This document shows, one piece after another, positions 1 through 5,297 of a stretch of DNA of 5,297 bases. Numbering within the stretch: the first letter of the stretch is position 1; each line of letters starts with the position of its first letter. This DNA comes from an uncultured Porphyromonadaceae bacterium (GTDB taxonomy: Bacteria > Bacteroidota > Bacteroidia > Bacteroidales > Muribaculaceae). The translations under genes and the position numbers were made by a program. The notes under the pieces are model-generated. The model made no database searches and was not told the DNA's origin. It was given only the letters and a program-made list of their open reading frames with translations. The stretch lies in the NCBI GenBank assembly GCA_947177595.1, contig CAMWUZ010000137.1:1-5297 (forward strand), written 5' to 3'.

Positions 1-550
1 ATATATGAATTTCAGAGCAGTGACCACAGGGACCGGTATCGCCCATTTCCCAGAAATTGTCATGCTTGTTGCAGTTTATAATATGGTTCGCCGGCAGATG
101 CTTCTCCCAATAAGAAGCCGCCTCATCGTCACGGGTGAGCCCCTCTTCAGGTGAGCCTTCAAAAACCGTTGCATAAAGGCGCTTGGGATCAAGGTGAAGC
201 ACATCTACAAGATATTCCCATGCCCAGTCAATAGCCTCTTTCTTGAAATAATCGCCAAACGACCAGTTGCCAAGCATCTCAAACATAGTATGGTGATACG
301 TATCCATACCCACTTCTTCAAGGTCATTGTGCTTGCCGCTCACACGAAGGCACTTCTGTGAATCAGCGACACGAGGATATTTTACGGGAGCATTTCCGAG
401 GATTATATCCTTAAACTGGTTCATGCCTGCATTTGTGAACATGAGAGTGGGATCGTCCTTCACCACCATGGGGGCTGAAGGTACAATGCGGTGATTCTTG
501 GACTCGAAGAAATCCTTGAATGATTGACGAATTTGCTTTGCTGTTAGCAT
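1..550 (-). CDS. alaS: Alanyl-tRNA synthetase, N-terminal 183 residues (partial, runs off the left edge)
   Basis: This class II aminoacyl-tRNA synthetase charges tRNA-Ala with alanine in the cytoplasm. Reading the reverse complement from the ATG at 550-548 gives an uninterrupted frame to the window edge that starts MLTAKQIRQSFKDFFESK. The family's catalytic-core signatures follow in order: DPTLMFTNAGMNQFKD (residues 33-48), SQKCLRVSGKHNDLEEVG (64-81, motif 2 with Arg69), HHTMFEMLGNWSFGDYFK (86-103) and NFWEMGDTGPCG (165-176). Only the aminoacylation domain start is present; the tRNA-recognition, editing (HxxxH) and C-Ala regions lie outside. The start matches the usual AlaS N-terminus, where a few residues precede the IRQxFxxFF helix. 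One oddity is His177 in GPCGHCSE, where the family normally has GPCGPCSE. The gene is divergent from the merR-like gene and has its own upstream promoter. The family assignment is very secure. Confidence 0.98.
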   Translation of the reverse strand, partial: MLTAKQIRQSFKDFFESKNHRIVPSAPMVVKDDPTLMFTNAGMNQFKDIILGNAPVKYPRVADSQKCLRVSGKHNDLEEVGMDTYHHTMFEMLGNWSFGDYFKKEAIDWAWEYLVDVLHLDPKRLYATVFEGSPEEGLTRDDEAASYWEKHLPANHIINCNKHDNFWEMGDTGPCGHCSEIHI

Positions 551-610
551 ATCAGTAATCAGATTATATTTCTATATAAATTAAGGAACGTGCATACGCG
601 CGCGAAACAG

Positions 611-641
611 GTGCAAAATTATCCTTTTTTTCGTATATTTG
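611..641 (+). promoter_or_regulatory. Promoter of the merR-like gene (-7 TATATTTG, weak -33)
   Basis: TATATTTG at 634-641 is a full match to TAnnTTTG. The position expected for the -33 TTG, 20 nt upstream, holds GTG (611-613), a two-of-three match, so this promoter looks weaker at -33 than the alaS one. Only 16 nt separate the -7 element from the ATG at 658. The transcript should therefore have a very short leader of about ten A-rich nucleotides with no Shine-Dalgarno sequence. Confidence 0.6.
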
Positions 642-643
642 CA
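612..643. repeat. Imperfect inverted repeat at the shared alaS/merR promoter
   Basis: TGCAAAATTA (612-621) and TATATTTGCA (634-643) are inverted copies matching at 8 of 10 positions, separated by 12 nt rich in T. Each arm is the -7 element of one promoter, with a TGCA edge that abuts the -33 region of the other. The symmetry may be just the two promoters facing each other, or it may also be an operator for the adjacent MerR-like protein, whose family classically binds dyads between the promoter elements. The repeat is seen directly; operator function is inference. Confidence 0.5.
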
Positions 644-644
644 A
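614..644 (-). promoter_or_regulatory. alaS promoter, Bacteroidota type (-33 TTG, -7 TAATTTTG)
   Basis: On the minus strand, TAATTTTG (plus positions 621-614) fits the Bacteroidota -7 consensus TAnnTTTG. A TTG (plus positions 644-642) lies 20 nt upstream of it, which is the usual -33 to -7 spacing. Transcription would start near 607 and give a leader of roughly 55-60 nt before the alaS ATG. The consensus is established knowledge; its use here is inferred from sequence alone. The whole promoter is shared with the divergent merR promoter. Confidence 0.65.
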
Positions 645-657
645 GCGTAAAAAAATC

Positions 658-993
658 ATGGAAGCCTTAGAAAAGAAATACTACAAAATCAGTGAGGTGG
701 CTACTCTGCTCAAAGTGCCCGCCTCTACCCTGCGCTTCTGGGAGAGCGAATTCAGCAATCTCCGCCCCAAGCGCAACGCAAAGGGTACCCGCTTCTACTC
801 CCAGGCGGATATGGAGCGGCTGCACATGATAAAATATCTTGTAAAAGCCCGCGGACTGCATATTGAAGCAGCTAAAAAGGAGATAAGAAACAATCCCCAA
901 GGGATGGAAAAAACCGCGAGAGCTGTTGCCCGACTCAAAGAAATCAGGGCTACCTTATGCGGTATGCTTGAGGCATTTGAGCACCGACGCTGA
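658..993 (+). CDS. MerR-family transcriptional regulator, short form
   Basis: This 111-aa cytoplasmic protein is predicted to bind DNA. Residues 8-75 form a MerR-type winged helix-turn-helix: YYKISEVATLLKVPASTLRFWE (8-29) contains the HTH, with the typical ISEVA and TLRFWE signatures. The wing region NAKGTRFYSQADMERL (40-55) follows, then helices through IKYLVKARGLHIEAAKKEI. The C-terminal ~35 residues form a basic, heptad-like helix (ARAVARLKEIRATLCGMLEAF) suited to an antiparallel dimer. There is no cysteine-rich or drug-binding effector domain, so no ligand can be suggested. The start is the ATG just after the A-rich leader; the conserved domain begins seven residues later, so no later start fits. 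Divergence from alaS and an inverted repeat over the shared promoter suggest autoregulation, and perhaps control of alaS, as inference. Family membership is secure; targets are unknown. Confidence 0.92.
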   Translation: MEALEKKYYKISEVATLLKVPASTLRFWESEFSNLRPKRNAKGTRFYSQADMERLHMIKYLVKARGLHIEAAKKEIRNNPQGMEKTARAVARLKEIRATLCGMLEAFEHRR

Positions 994-1061
994 TTTTTTT
1001 TGCGGGTGATGTAACTATTCAGACAATTCAATGCGTCTAATAGTACAAAAGTTTTTCCGAA

Positions 1062-1640
1062 ATGGTTTTATGCCCCGACATCAGCTTCACCGCTAACCCA
1101 CTTCTTCTCCTTGCCTCCAAAATAGCCGGCAATGACAAGAGCAGACGCTCCGACTGCGAGCAGCGATTCATGCGCATGATTTCCGACCACAGCGGTATCA
1201 TAAACCGTATCTGTTATTCATACGCCCGGGATTCATTTGAGCTTGACGACCTGAGGCAGGATGTGCTCGTAAACCTTTGGCGAGGCTTTGATTCTTTTCG
1301 CGGAGAGAGCTCAGAAATCACATGGATATATCGTGTGGCTTTAAACACCTGCGTGTCCGCGGCACGCAAATCAGTCTCCCGAAAAGAGACCTATCCCCTA
1401 TCCTGTATCATTGAGCCTACCGAAGAGAGAAACAGTGAAAGCGACCACATCATTTTGCTCTATGAGATGATTGCCTCGCTTCCGCTCGAAGAGAGAGCCG
1501 TGATTCTAATGTGGCTTGACGAGATGCCATATGAAGAAATTGCGGAAGTTATGGGTTATCCGAGAAACACTGTTGCGGTTAAACTTCACCGTATCAAGGA
1601 AAAGCTCAAGTGTAAAATCAATCAAAACAGCAAATCATGA
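1062..1640 (+). CDS. ECF-type RNA polymerase sigma factor (sigma-70 family)
   Basis: This 192-aa protein has the two-domain layout of an extracytoplasmic-function sigma factor, which directs RNA polymerase to a specific promoter set. Region 2 spans about residues 40-105: DDLRQDVLVNLWRGFDSF (62-79) is the core-binding part and ITWIYRVALNTCVSAARK (86-103) the -10 recognition helix. Region 4 spans about 132-185: LPLEERAVILMWLDEMPYEEIAEVMGYPRNTVAVKLHRIKEKLK (140-183) contains the -35 recognition HTH. The linker (106-131) is acidic and lacks region 3, as usual for ECF factors. ATG 1062 is the only ATG in frame after the stop at 1041 that leaves region 2 intact. It adds about 30 unconserved-looking residues before the first helix, longer than many ECF proteins, so a non-ATG start is possible. 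Its stop overlaps the next gene by 4 bp (ATGA), implying translational coupling. I see no convincing promoter in the 68 nt upstream, so read-through from the merR-like gene is possible. It is not next to a SusC/SusD or FecR gene within the window. Confidence 0.93.
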   Translation: MVLCPDISFTANPLLLLASKIAGNDKSRRSDCEQRFMRMISDHSGIINRICYSYARDSFELDDLRQDVLVNLWRGFDSFRGESSEITWIYRVALNTCVSAARKSVSRKETYPLSCIIEPTEERNSESDHIILLYEMIASLPLEERAVILMWLDEMPYEEIAEVMGYPRNTVAVKLHRIKEKLKCKINQNSKS

Positions 1641-2191
1641 CAGATCAGGAACTCAGAAACGCGTGGCTCGAGACCCAATCACGACTTGAGAAAATCGAAT
1701 CACAAATAAACTGTAACAGTGCCAACGGATTCAACGCAAACCGCAAGACATCGCTTGACAACCTTATACGCAGATATAAAACATTTGCCTGCATAGGTGT
1801 AGGAATGACTCTCTGCTCTTTCGGATGGTTTAATTCACATATACTTGAAGGTACCGCCGGACATATCCTGTCCATAGTAATGATAGGATATTTCCTGCTT
1901 GCCGCACTCATGGATATGTACCTCATGAACGGACTGCAATCTATCAATCTCAGCACCATGAGCGTGAGCAAGGTTTGTGAGCTTGTTGCAAAATACAGAA
2001 AATTCCACCATAGATGCATGATTGTGCTTATTCCTATCTGCATTGTGCTCATAGGTATAATGGTGAGTGCTTTTATCAGCGACACATATATGATTATCGG
2101 TATAATTTTCGGCGCAATCATCGGTTTTGCCATTGGTATAATGCAGTACCGCAGGTTCATGGATGACTACAGGATACTATCGGAAGATTAA
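1637..2191 (+). CDS. Four-helix membrane protein, candidate regulator (anti-sigma) of the upstream sigma factor
   Basis: I do not recognise this 184-aa protein as a named family. It begins with a charged, amphipathic cytosolic segment (residues 1-25, TDQELRNAWLETQSRLEKIE) that could form a helix or short coiled coil. A basic linker (RRYK, 45-48) comes next. Four hydrophobic stretches suit membrane helices: about 50-67, 76-96, 126-147 and 150-169. The tail is short and charged (YRRFMDDYRILSED). By the positive-inside rule, both ends and the 97-125 loop should be cytosolic. The start codon lies inside the stop of the sigma gene (ATGA overlap), so the pair is co-translated. In sigma/anti-sigma operons the gene in this place commonly encodes a membrane anti-sigma factor with a cytosolic N-terminal sigma-binding part, and that is the inferred role. 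The HxxxCxxC zinc motif of ZAS anti-sigma factors is absent, and so is a FecR domain. The coding status is secure; the function is a hypothesis. Confidence 0.85.
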   Translation: MTDQELRNAWLETQSRLEKIESQINCNSANGFNANRKTSLDNLIRRYKTFACIGVGMTLCSFGWFNSHILEGTAGHILSIVMIGYFLLAALMDMYLMNGLQSINLSTMSVSKVCELVAKYRKFHHRCMIVLIPICIVLIGIMVSAFISDTYMIIGIIFGAIIGFAIGIMQYRRFMDDYRILSED

Positions 2192-2253
2192 GGCTAATTG
2201 GTGCAGAATGCCACATACCCTGAAAAAATATCCTCGCTTAATCATTTTTTTTT

Positions 2254-2261
2254 TACTTTTG
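2254..2261 (+). promoter_or_regulatory. -7 promoter element upstream of the M16 peptidase
   Basis: TACTTTTG matches TAnnTTTG and lies 46 nt before the M16 start codon, giving a leader of about 40 nt. A second near-match, TAACTTTC, follows at 2265-2272. No TTG is found at the expected -33 distance, so the promoter is supported by the -7 element alone. The rest of the 116-bp gap (2192-2307) is AT-rich with long T-runs, and I see no strong terminator hairpin for the upstream genes in it. Confidence 0.5.
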
Positions 2262-2307
2262 CCCTAACTTTCATTTTTTTACAACATACTAATTTCTTTA
2301 AAACAGT

Positions 2308-5133
2308 ATGAAAATTTTCAGACAGATTACTGCGGCACTGCTATGCACTGCCGCAATTCTGCCGGCTACGGTTTCAGCACAGATGATGATGCCGCAGCTG
2401 CCGACAGACAAAGAGGTGCGTATAGGCACTCTTCCAAACGGCTTGACATATTACATTCGTCACAATGAATACCCGAAAGGACAAGCCGACTTTTACATTG
2501 CTCAGAAGGTAGGCTCCGTACTCGAAGAGGACAACCAGAGAGGTCTCGCCCACTTCCTTGAGCACATGTGCTTCAACGGCACAACCAACTTTCCCGGCAA
2601 GAATCTTATCAACTGGCTTGAGAGCGTGGGCGTGAAGTTCGGTGTCAACCTCAACGCATACACAAGCGTGGACGAGACGGTATATAATATCTCGAATGTG
2701 CCCGTTGCCCGTGAAGGTGTTCAGGACTCATGCCTCCTTATTCTTCATGATTGGGCTAACGACCTGCTTCTCCTGCCCGAAGAAATCGATGCTGAAAGAG
2801 CTGTGATTCACGAAGAGTGGCGCAGATCAAATGTGGGCCAGATGCGAATTATCGAGCAACTTCTTCCGGTTGTGTATCCCACTGAAAGATACGGCTACCG
2901 CCTGCCTATCGGCACAATGGAGGTTGTTGACAACTTCCCCTATCAGGCTCTCAGAGATTATTATGAAAAATGGTATCGTCCCGACCAGCAGGGTATCATT
3001 GTTGTAGGCGATATCGATGTTGACCGCATCGAAGGCAAAATCAAAGAGATGTTCTCTGATATTGAAATGCCCGCAAATGCAGCCGAACGTGTTTATTTCC
3101 CGGTTGCAGACAACAAGGGTACCATTTATGCTATCGGCAAAGATCCCGAGCAGAAAAATGCGCTTGCATACATGATGTTTAAAGATGATTCGTTCCCCGA
3201 TTCACTTAAAAACACTCAGGCTTACTATATCGCCGACTATATTCAGAGCATGATCAAGCTGATGATGTCTCACCGACTCAACGATATTTCTTCAAAACCC
3301 GACGCTCCTTTCGGCAGCGCATCAATAGATTTCGGCGACTTCTTTATTGCCAAGACCAAAGATGCCCTCTCACTGATAGTTCTCGCCAAGGATGGCGACA
3401 TAGCTCCGGCTTTGGCAGCAGCTTATCGCGAACTACTTAGAGCACAGCGCGGTGGATTTACCGTTGGAGAATATGAGAGAGCCAAGAGCGAGCTGCTGAG
3501 CCGCGTTGAACGTTCTTATAACAACCGCCGCCAGCGCGAAAACGGAAGCTATGTAAATGAATATGTTCAGAACTTCCTTGACAACGAGCCTATTCCCGGC
3601 ATTGAAGTGGAGTGGCCCATGTATCAGCAGATTGCCGGAATGCTTCCGCTTCAGGTAATCAACCAGTTCATGGCGCAGAGAATCCAGCCGGACAATCGCG
3701 TTATTCTTGCAATGCTCCCTGAGAAAGAGGGTATGACATATCCTACCGAGCAGAGCTTTGCCGATGCGCTTGCAGCTATTGATGCGGAGACTATCGAACC
3801 TTTTGTTGACGAAGTTAAATCAGAACCACTTATTGAAAAAATCCGTCCTGCTGGTAAGATTATTTCTACCAAACATAACAGTCTGTGGGATGCGGAAGAA
3901 TGGCAACTCTCGAACGGCGCGACCGTAATTGTGAAGAAAACAGCATATAAAGATGACGAAGTGCTGTTCAGAGCTGTTGCAAACGGCGGCTATGCCGGTA
4001 AATTTGGCGATGAATACGCCAACAGCGTAATCTTCAGCCCCTACGCTCTTTCAGAATTCGGCCTCGGAACCTATTCTCACTCTGATATTCAGAAATATCT
4101 CAGCGGCAAGCAGGTAGGCATCAGTTTCGACTTCGGTGCGATGAGCCGCAACATTAACGGTAACTCCACTCCCAAGGATATTGAAACTCTCATGGAGTTT
4201 GTGTATATGACATTCTGTGAATTCACTCTCAACCCTGATGAATTTGAAGCTCTGAAGAAAACATATCTCGGCGCTCTGCAGAACAATGAGAACGATCCCC
4301 AGTATGTATTCAGCAGCAAAATCGATGAGTGTCTCTACTCCAGCCCCTTCCTCCGCGAAATCAGCACAGCCGCAATCGAAGGTGCTAACCGCGACCAGAT
4401 TCTCGACATAGTTAAGGCAATGACAGCCAACGCAGCCGACTATACCTTTGTATTTGTAGGAAACGTTGACACCGAAGCGCTCAAGCCTCTTGTTGAGAAA
4501 TACATCGCGTCTCTCGCAGCTGACCAGGCTACCGCAAGCCGCAATATGCCCGCTCCCGTAGCCGGCTTCACCCTCAACCCGGGCACAGAGGTCAACACCT
4601 TCACCACCGCCATGCAGACTCCTCAGACATACTTCTACATAGTTTCCTGGAGCAACGATCCTTTCTCCATGCGTAACCAGCAGATTGTGTCGGTTGCAGG
4701 ACAGATTATGTCAAAGCGTCTCAACGACCTTATCCGTGAAGAGATGGGTGCCGTTTACTCAATCGGCGCATCGGGCTCACTCGGCAGAATTTCCCAGCAG
4801 GCAGCTATCATGACCGGCTCACCGATGAAACCTGAACTCAAGGAGGATGTTTTCAAAGCTATCCGCAGCCAGTTTGAAGACATGACTCAGAATGTTTCTG
4901 ACGAGGAATTTGCAAAGGTCATCGAATATATGGTCAAGAGCTACACCGAAGCCAAGGAGAAAAACGGTCCGTGGCTCAGCGCCATCACAGGCTGGTGTTC
5001 CGACGGCATTGACACCTTCAACGGTAATATCGAGAGTATCAATTCAATCAAAACTGCTGACATCAAGGCATTCATAAGCGATATGCTCAAACAGAAAAAC
5101 TACCGCACCATAGTCATTGACCCGGCAGAATAA
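2308..5133 (+). CDS. Secreted M16 family zinc metallopeptidase (PqqL/pitrilysin-like, two-halved)
   Basis: This 941-aa protein is predicted to be an exported zinc endopeptidase that degrades peptides in the periplasm or at the envelope. A Sec signal peptide covers residues 1-24: basic MKIFR, a hydrophobic core, then VSA cut before Gln25. No lipobox cysteine follows, so it is not a lipoprotein. The catalytic N-terminal M16 domain has the inverted zinc motif HFLEH (His82, Glu85 as base, His86). The third ligand is probably Glu163 in DAERAVIHEEW, 77 residues on as in pitrilysin. An M16_C-type domain follows with YYEKWYRPDQQGIIVVGDI (218-236). The second half starts near residue 526 (WDAEEWQLSNGATVIVKK). 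It lacks HxxEH, as expected for the inactive half of the clamshell, and carries the conserved Arg810/Tyr817 pair (REEMGAVY) that helps bind substrate. The length is normal for the ~930-aa PqqL-like group, with no break. It is probably a single-gene unit, with a -7 element upstream and an intrinsic terminator 28 nt downstream. The substrate cannot be read from the sequence. Confidence 0.95.
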   Translation: MKIFRQITAALLCTAAILPATVSAQMMMPQLPTDKEVRIGTLPNGLTYYIRHNEYPKGQADFYIAQKVGSVLEEDNQRGLAHFLEHMCFNGTTNFPGKNLINWLESVGVKFGVNLNAYTSVDETVYNISNVPVAREGVQDSCLLILHDWANDLLLLPEEIDAERAVIHEEWRRSNVGQMRIIEQLLPVVYPTERYGYRLPIGTMEVVDNFPYQALRDYYEKWYRPDQQGIIVVGDIDVDRIEGKIKEMFSDIEMPANAAERVYFPVADNKGTIYAIGKDPEQKNALAYMMFKDDSFPDSLKNTQAYYIADYIQSMIKLMMSHRLNDISSKPDAPFGSASIDFGDFFIAKTKDALSLIVLAKDGDIAPALAAAYRELLRAQRGGFTVGEYERAKSELLSRVERSYNNRRQRENGSYVNEYVQNFLDNEPIPGIEVEWPMYQQIAGMLPLQVINQFMAQRIQPDNRVILAMLPEKEGMTYPTEQSFADALAAIDAETIEPFVDEVKSEPLIEKIRPAGKIISTKHNSLWDAEEWQLSNGATVIVKKTAYKDDEVLFRAVANGGYAGKFGDEYANSVIFSPYALSEFGLGTYSHSDIQKYLSGKQVGISFDFGAMSRNINGNSTPKDIETLMEFVYMTFCEFTLNPDEFEALKKTYLGALQNNENDPQYVFSSKIDECLYSSPFLREISTAAIEGANRDQILDIVKAMTANAADYTFVFVGNVDTEALKPLVEKYIASLAADQATASRNMPAPVAGFTLNPGTEVNTFTTAMQTPQTYFYIVSWSNDPFSMRNQQIVSVAGQIMSKRLNDLIREEMGAVYSIGASGSLGRISQQAAIMTGSPMKPELKEDVFKAIRSQFEDMTQNVSDEEFAKVIEYMVKSYTEAKEKNGPWLSAITGWCSDGIDTFNGNIESINSIKTADIKAFISDMLKQKNYRTIVIDPAE

Positions 5134-5161
5134 TTCCGCTCGAATAAGACTTTAAAATTCT

Positions 5162-5205
5162 AAGCTGCGCCAGAATTCACGGATTTTGGCGCAGCTTCTT
5201 TTTTT
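5162..5205 (+). terminator. Intrinsic terminator of the M16 peptidase gene
   Basis: A perfect 11-bp stem (AAGCTGCGCCA at 5162-5172 with TGGCGCAGCTT at 5187-5197) is followed after one C by seven Ts (5199-5205). The stem can continue inward with A-T pairs and G-T wobbles (5173-5177 with 5182-5186), making a long hairpin with a small loop. It lies 28 nt after the stop codon. The other side has only a four-T tract on the minus strand, so termination mainly in the plus direction is expected. Confidence 0.92.
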
Positions 5206-5247
5206 CATTTAATTTTTATTTTGAAATTTATTCTCCGCTGTTTAATC

Positions 5248-5290
5248 TGAATTGGTTAACTTTGTGAACGGAATAATTATAACCAATTCA
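5248..5290. repeat. 11-bp perfect inverted repeat flanking the 5257 -7 element
   Basis: TGAATTGGTTA (5248-5258) and TAACCAATTCA (5280-5290) are perfect inverted copies with 21 nt between them. The centres are 32 bp apart, about three helical turns, so both arms face the same side of the DNA. The left arm overlaps the start of the -7 element, and the right arm lies about 10 nt past the expected transcription start. It may be an operator for a dimeric or looping regulator. A transcript hairpin is less likely, because the left arm should not be transcribed from this promoter. Confidence 0.5.
5257..5264 (+). promoter_or_regulatory. Putative -7 element for a plus-strand gene beyond the right edge
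   Basis: TAACTTTG matches TAnnTTTG and lies about 50 bp past the terminator, in AT-rich non-coding DNA. No TTG occurs at the usual -33 spacing; the nearest upstream TTG (5221-5223) is 33 nt away, which is too far. A start near 5270 would leave the leader and gene outside the window, so this call rests on the -7 match and position only. Confidence 0.4.
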
Positions 5291-5297
5291 TATATAC

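Noticed and set aside
551..607. A riboswitch or T-box in the alaS leader, since T-boxes control synthetase genes in Firmicutes.
   Set aside because: The predicted leader is only about 57 nt, with no specifier stem or terminator hairpin, and T-boxes are not typical of this phylum.
979..1002. Possible terminator after the merR-like gene: GC-containing stretch followed by a run of eight Ts.
   Set aside because: The bases before the T-run pair over only about 3 bp (AGC/GCT), too weak for an intrinsic terminator. Read-through into the sigma gene stays possible.
1003..1061. Searched for a promoter of the sigma gene, including TAACTATT at 1012-1019.
   Set aside because: It matches only four of the six fixed positions of TAnnTTTG and has no TTG at -33 spacing, so it was not called.
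1645..2160. Long open frame of 171 codons on the minus strand opposite the membrane protein gene.
   Set aside because: It lies antisense to a gene with clear membrane-helix structure and operon coupling. Its translation shows no recognisable domain, so it is a shadow frame.
2221..2253. A-run and T-run (AAAAAAT / ATTTTTT) before the M16 promoter as a terminator for the sigma operon.
   Set aside because: The stem would be almost wholly A-T with a 14-nt loop and no GC core. It is more likely ordinary AT-rich promoter DNA.
4892..5077. 61-codon plus-strand open frame inside the M16 gene.
   Set aside because: It is out of frame within a well-conserved coding region and has no domain or start signal of its own.

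Overview
The window looks like chromosomal DNA from a Bacteroidota species, most likely order Bacteroidales. Three things support this. Several upstream regions carry the TAnnTTTG type -7 element of that phylum. Starts are preceded by A-rich DNA instead of a clear Shine-Dalgarno sequence. The encoded proteins (a MerR-like protein of about 110 aa, a two-domain secreted M16 peptidase with an SA/Q signal-peptide cleavage site, and an ECF-type sigma factor with a small membrane partner) are of kinds common there. A gut family such as Muribaculaceae is plausible, but I cannot establish it from this sequence alone.

Layout: positions 1-550 hold the 5' part of alaS (alanyl-tRNA synthetase) on the minus strand, running off the left edge. 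A 107-bp divergent intergenic region (551-657) contains two fully overlapping promoters, one for alaS and one for the plus-strand merR-like gene at 658-993. Next on the plus strand is an ECF-type sigma factor (1062-1640). It overlaps by 4 bp a four-helix membrane protein (1637-2191), the best candidate for its regulator or anti-sigma factor. After a 116-bp gap with its own -7 element comes a 941-aa secreted zinc metallopeptidase of family M16 (2308-5133), closed by a strong intrinsic terminator. The last ~90 bp carry another -7-like element inside an 11-bp inverted repeat, probably the control region of a plus-strand gene beyond the window.

Functionally the window mixes housekeeping translation (alaS), a small DNA-binding regulator, a self-contained sigma/membrane-partner switch and an envelope protease. 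The two least explained items are the sigma-partner pair, whose partner lacks the usual zinc-binding anti-sigma motif, and the symmetric shared promoter between alaS and the merR-like gene. I see no mobile elements, CRISPR arrays, tRNA or rRNA genes. There is no gene-free stretch longer than 300 bases.
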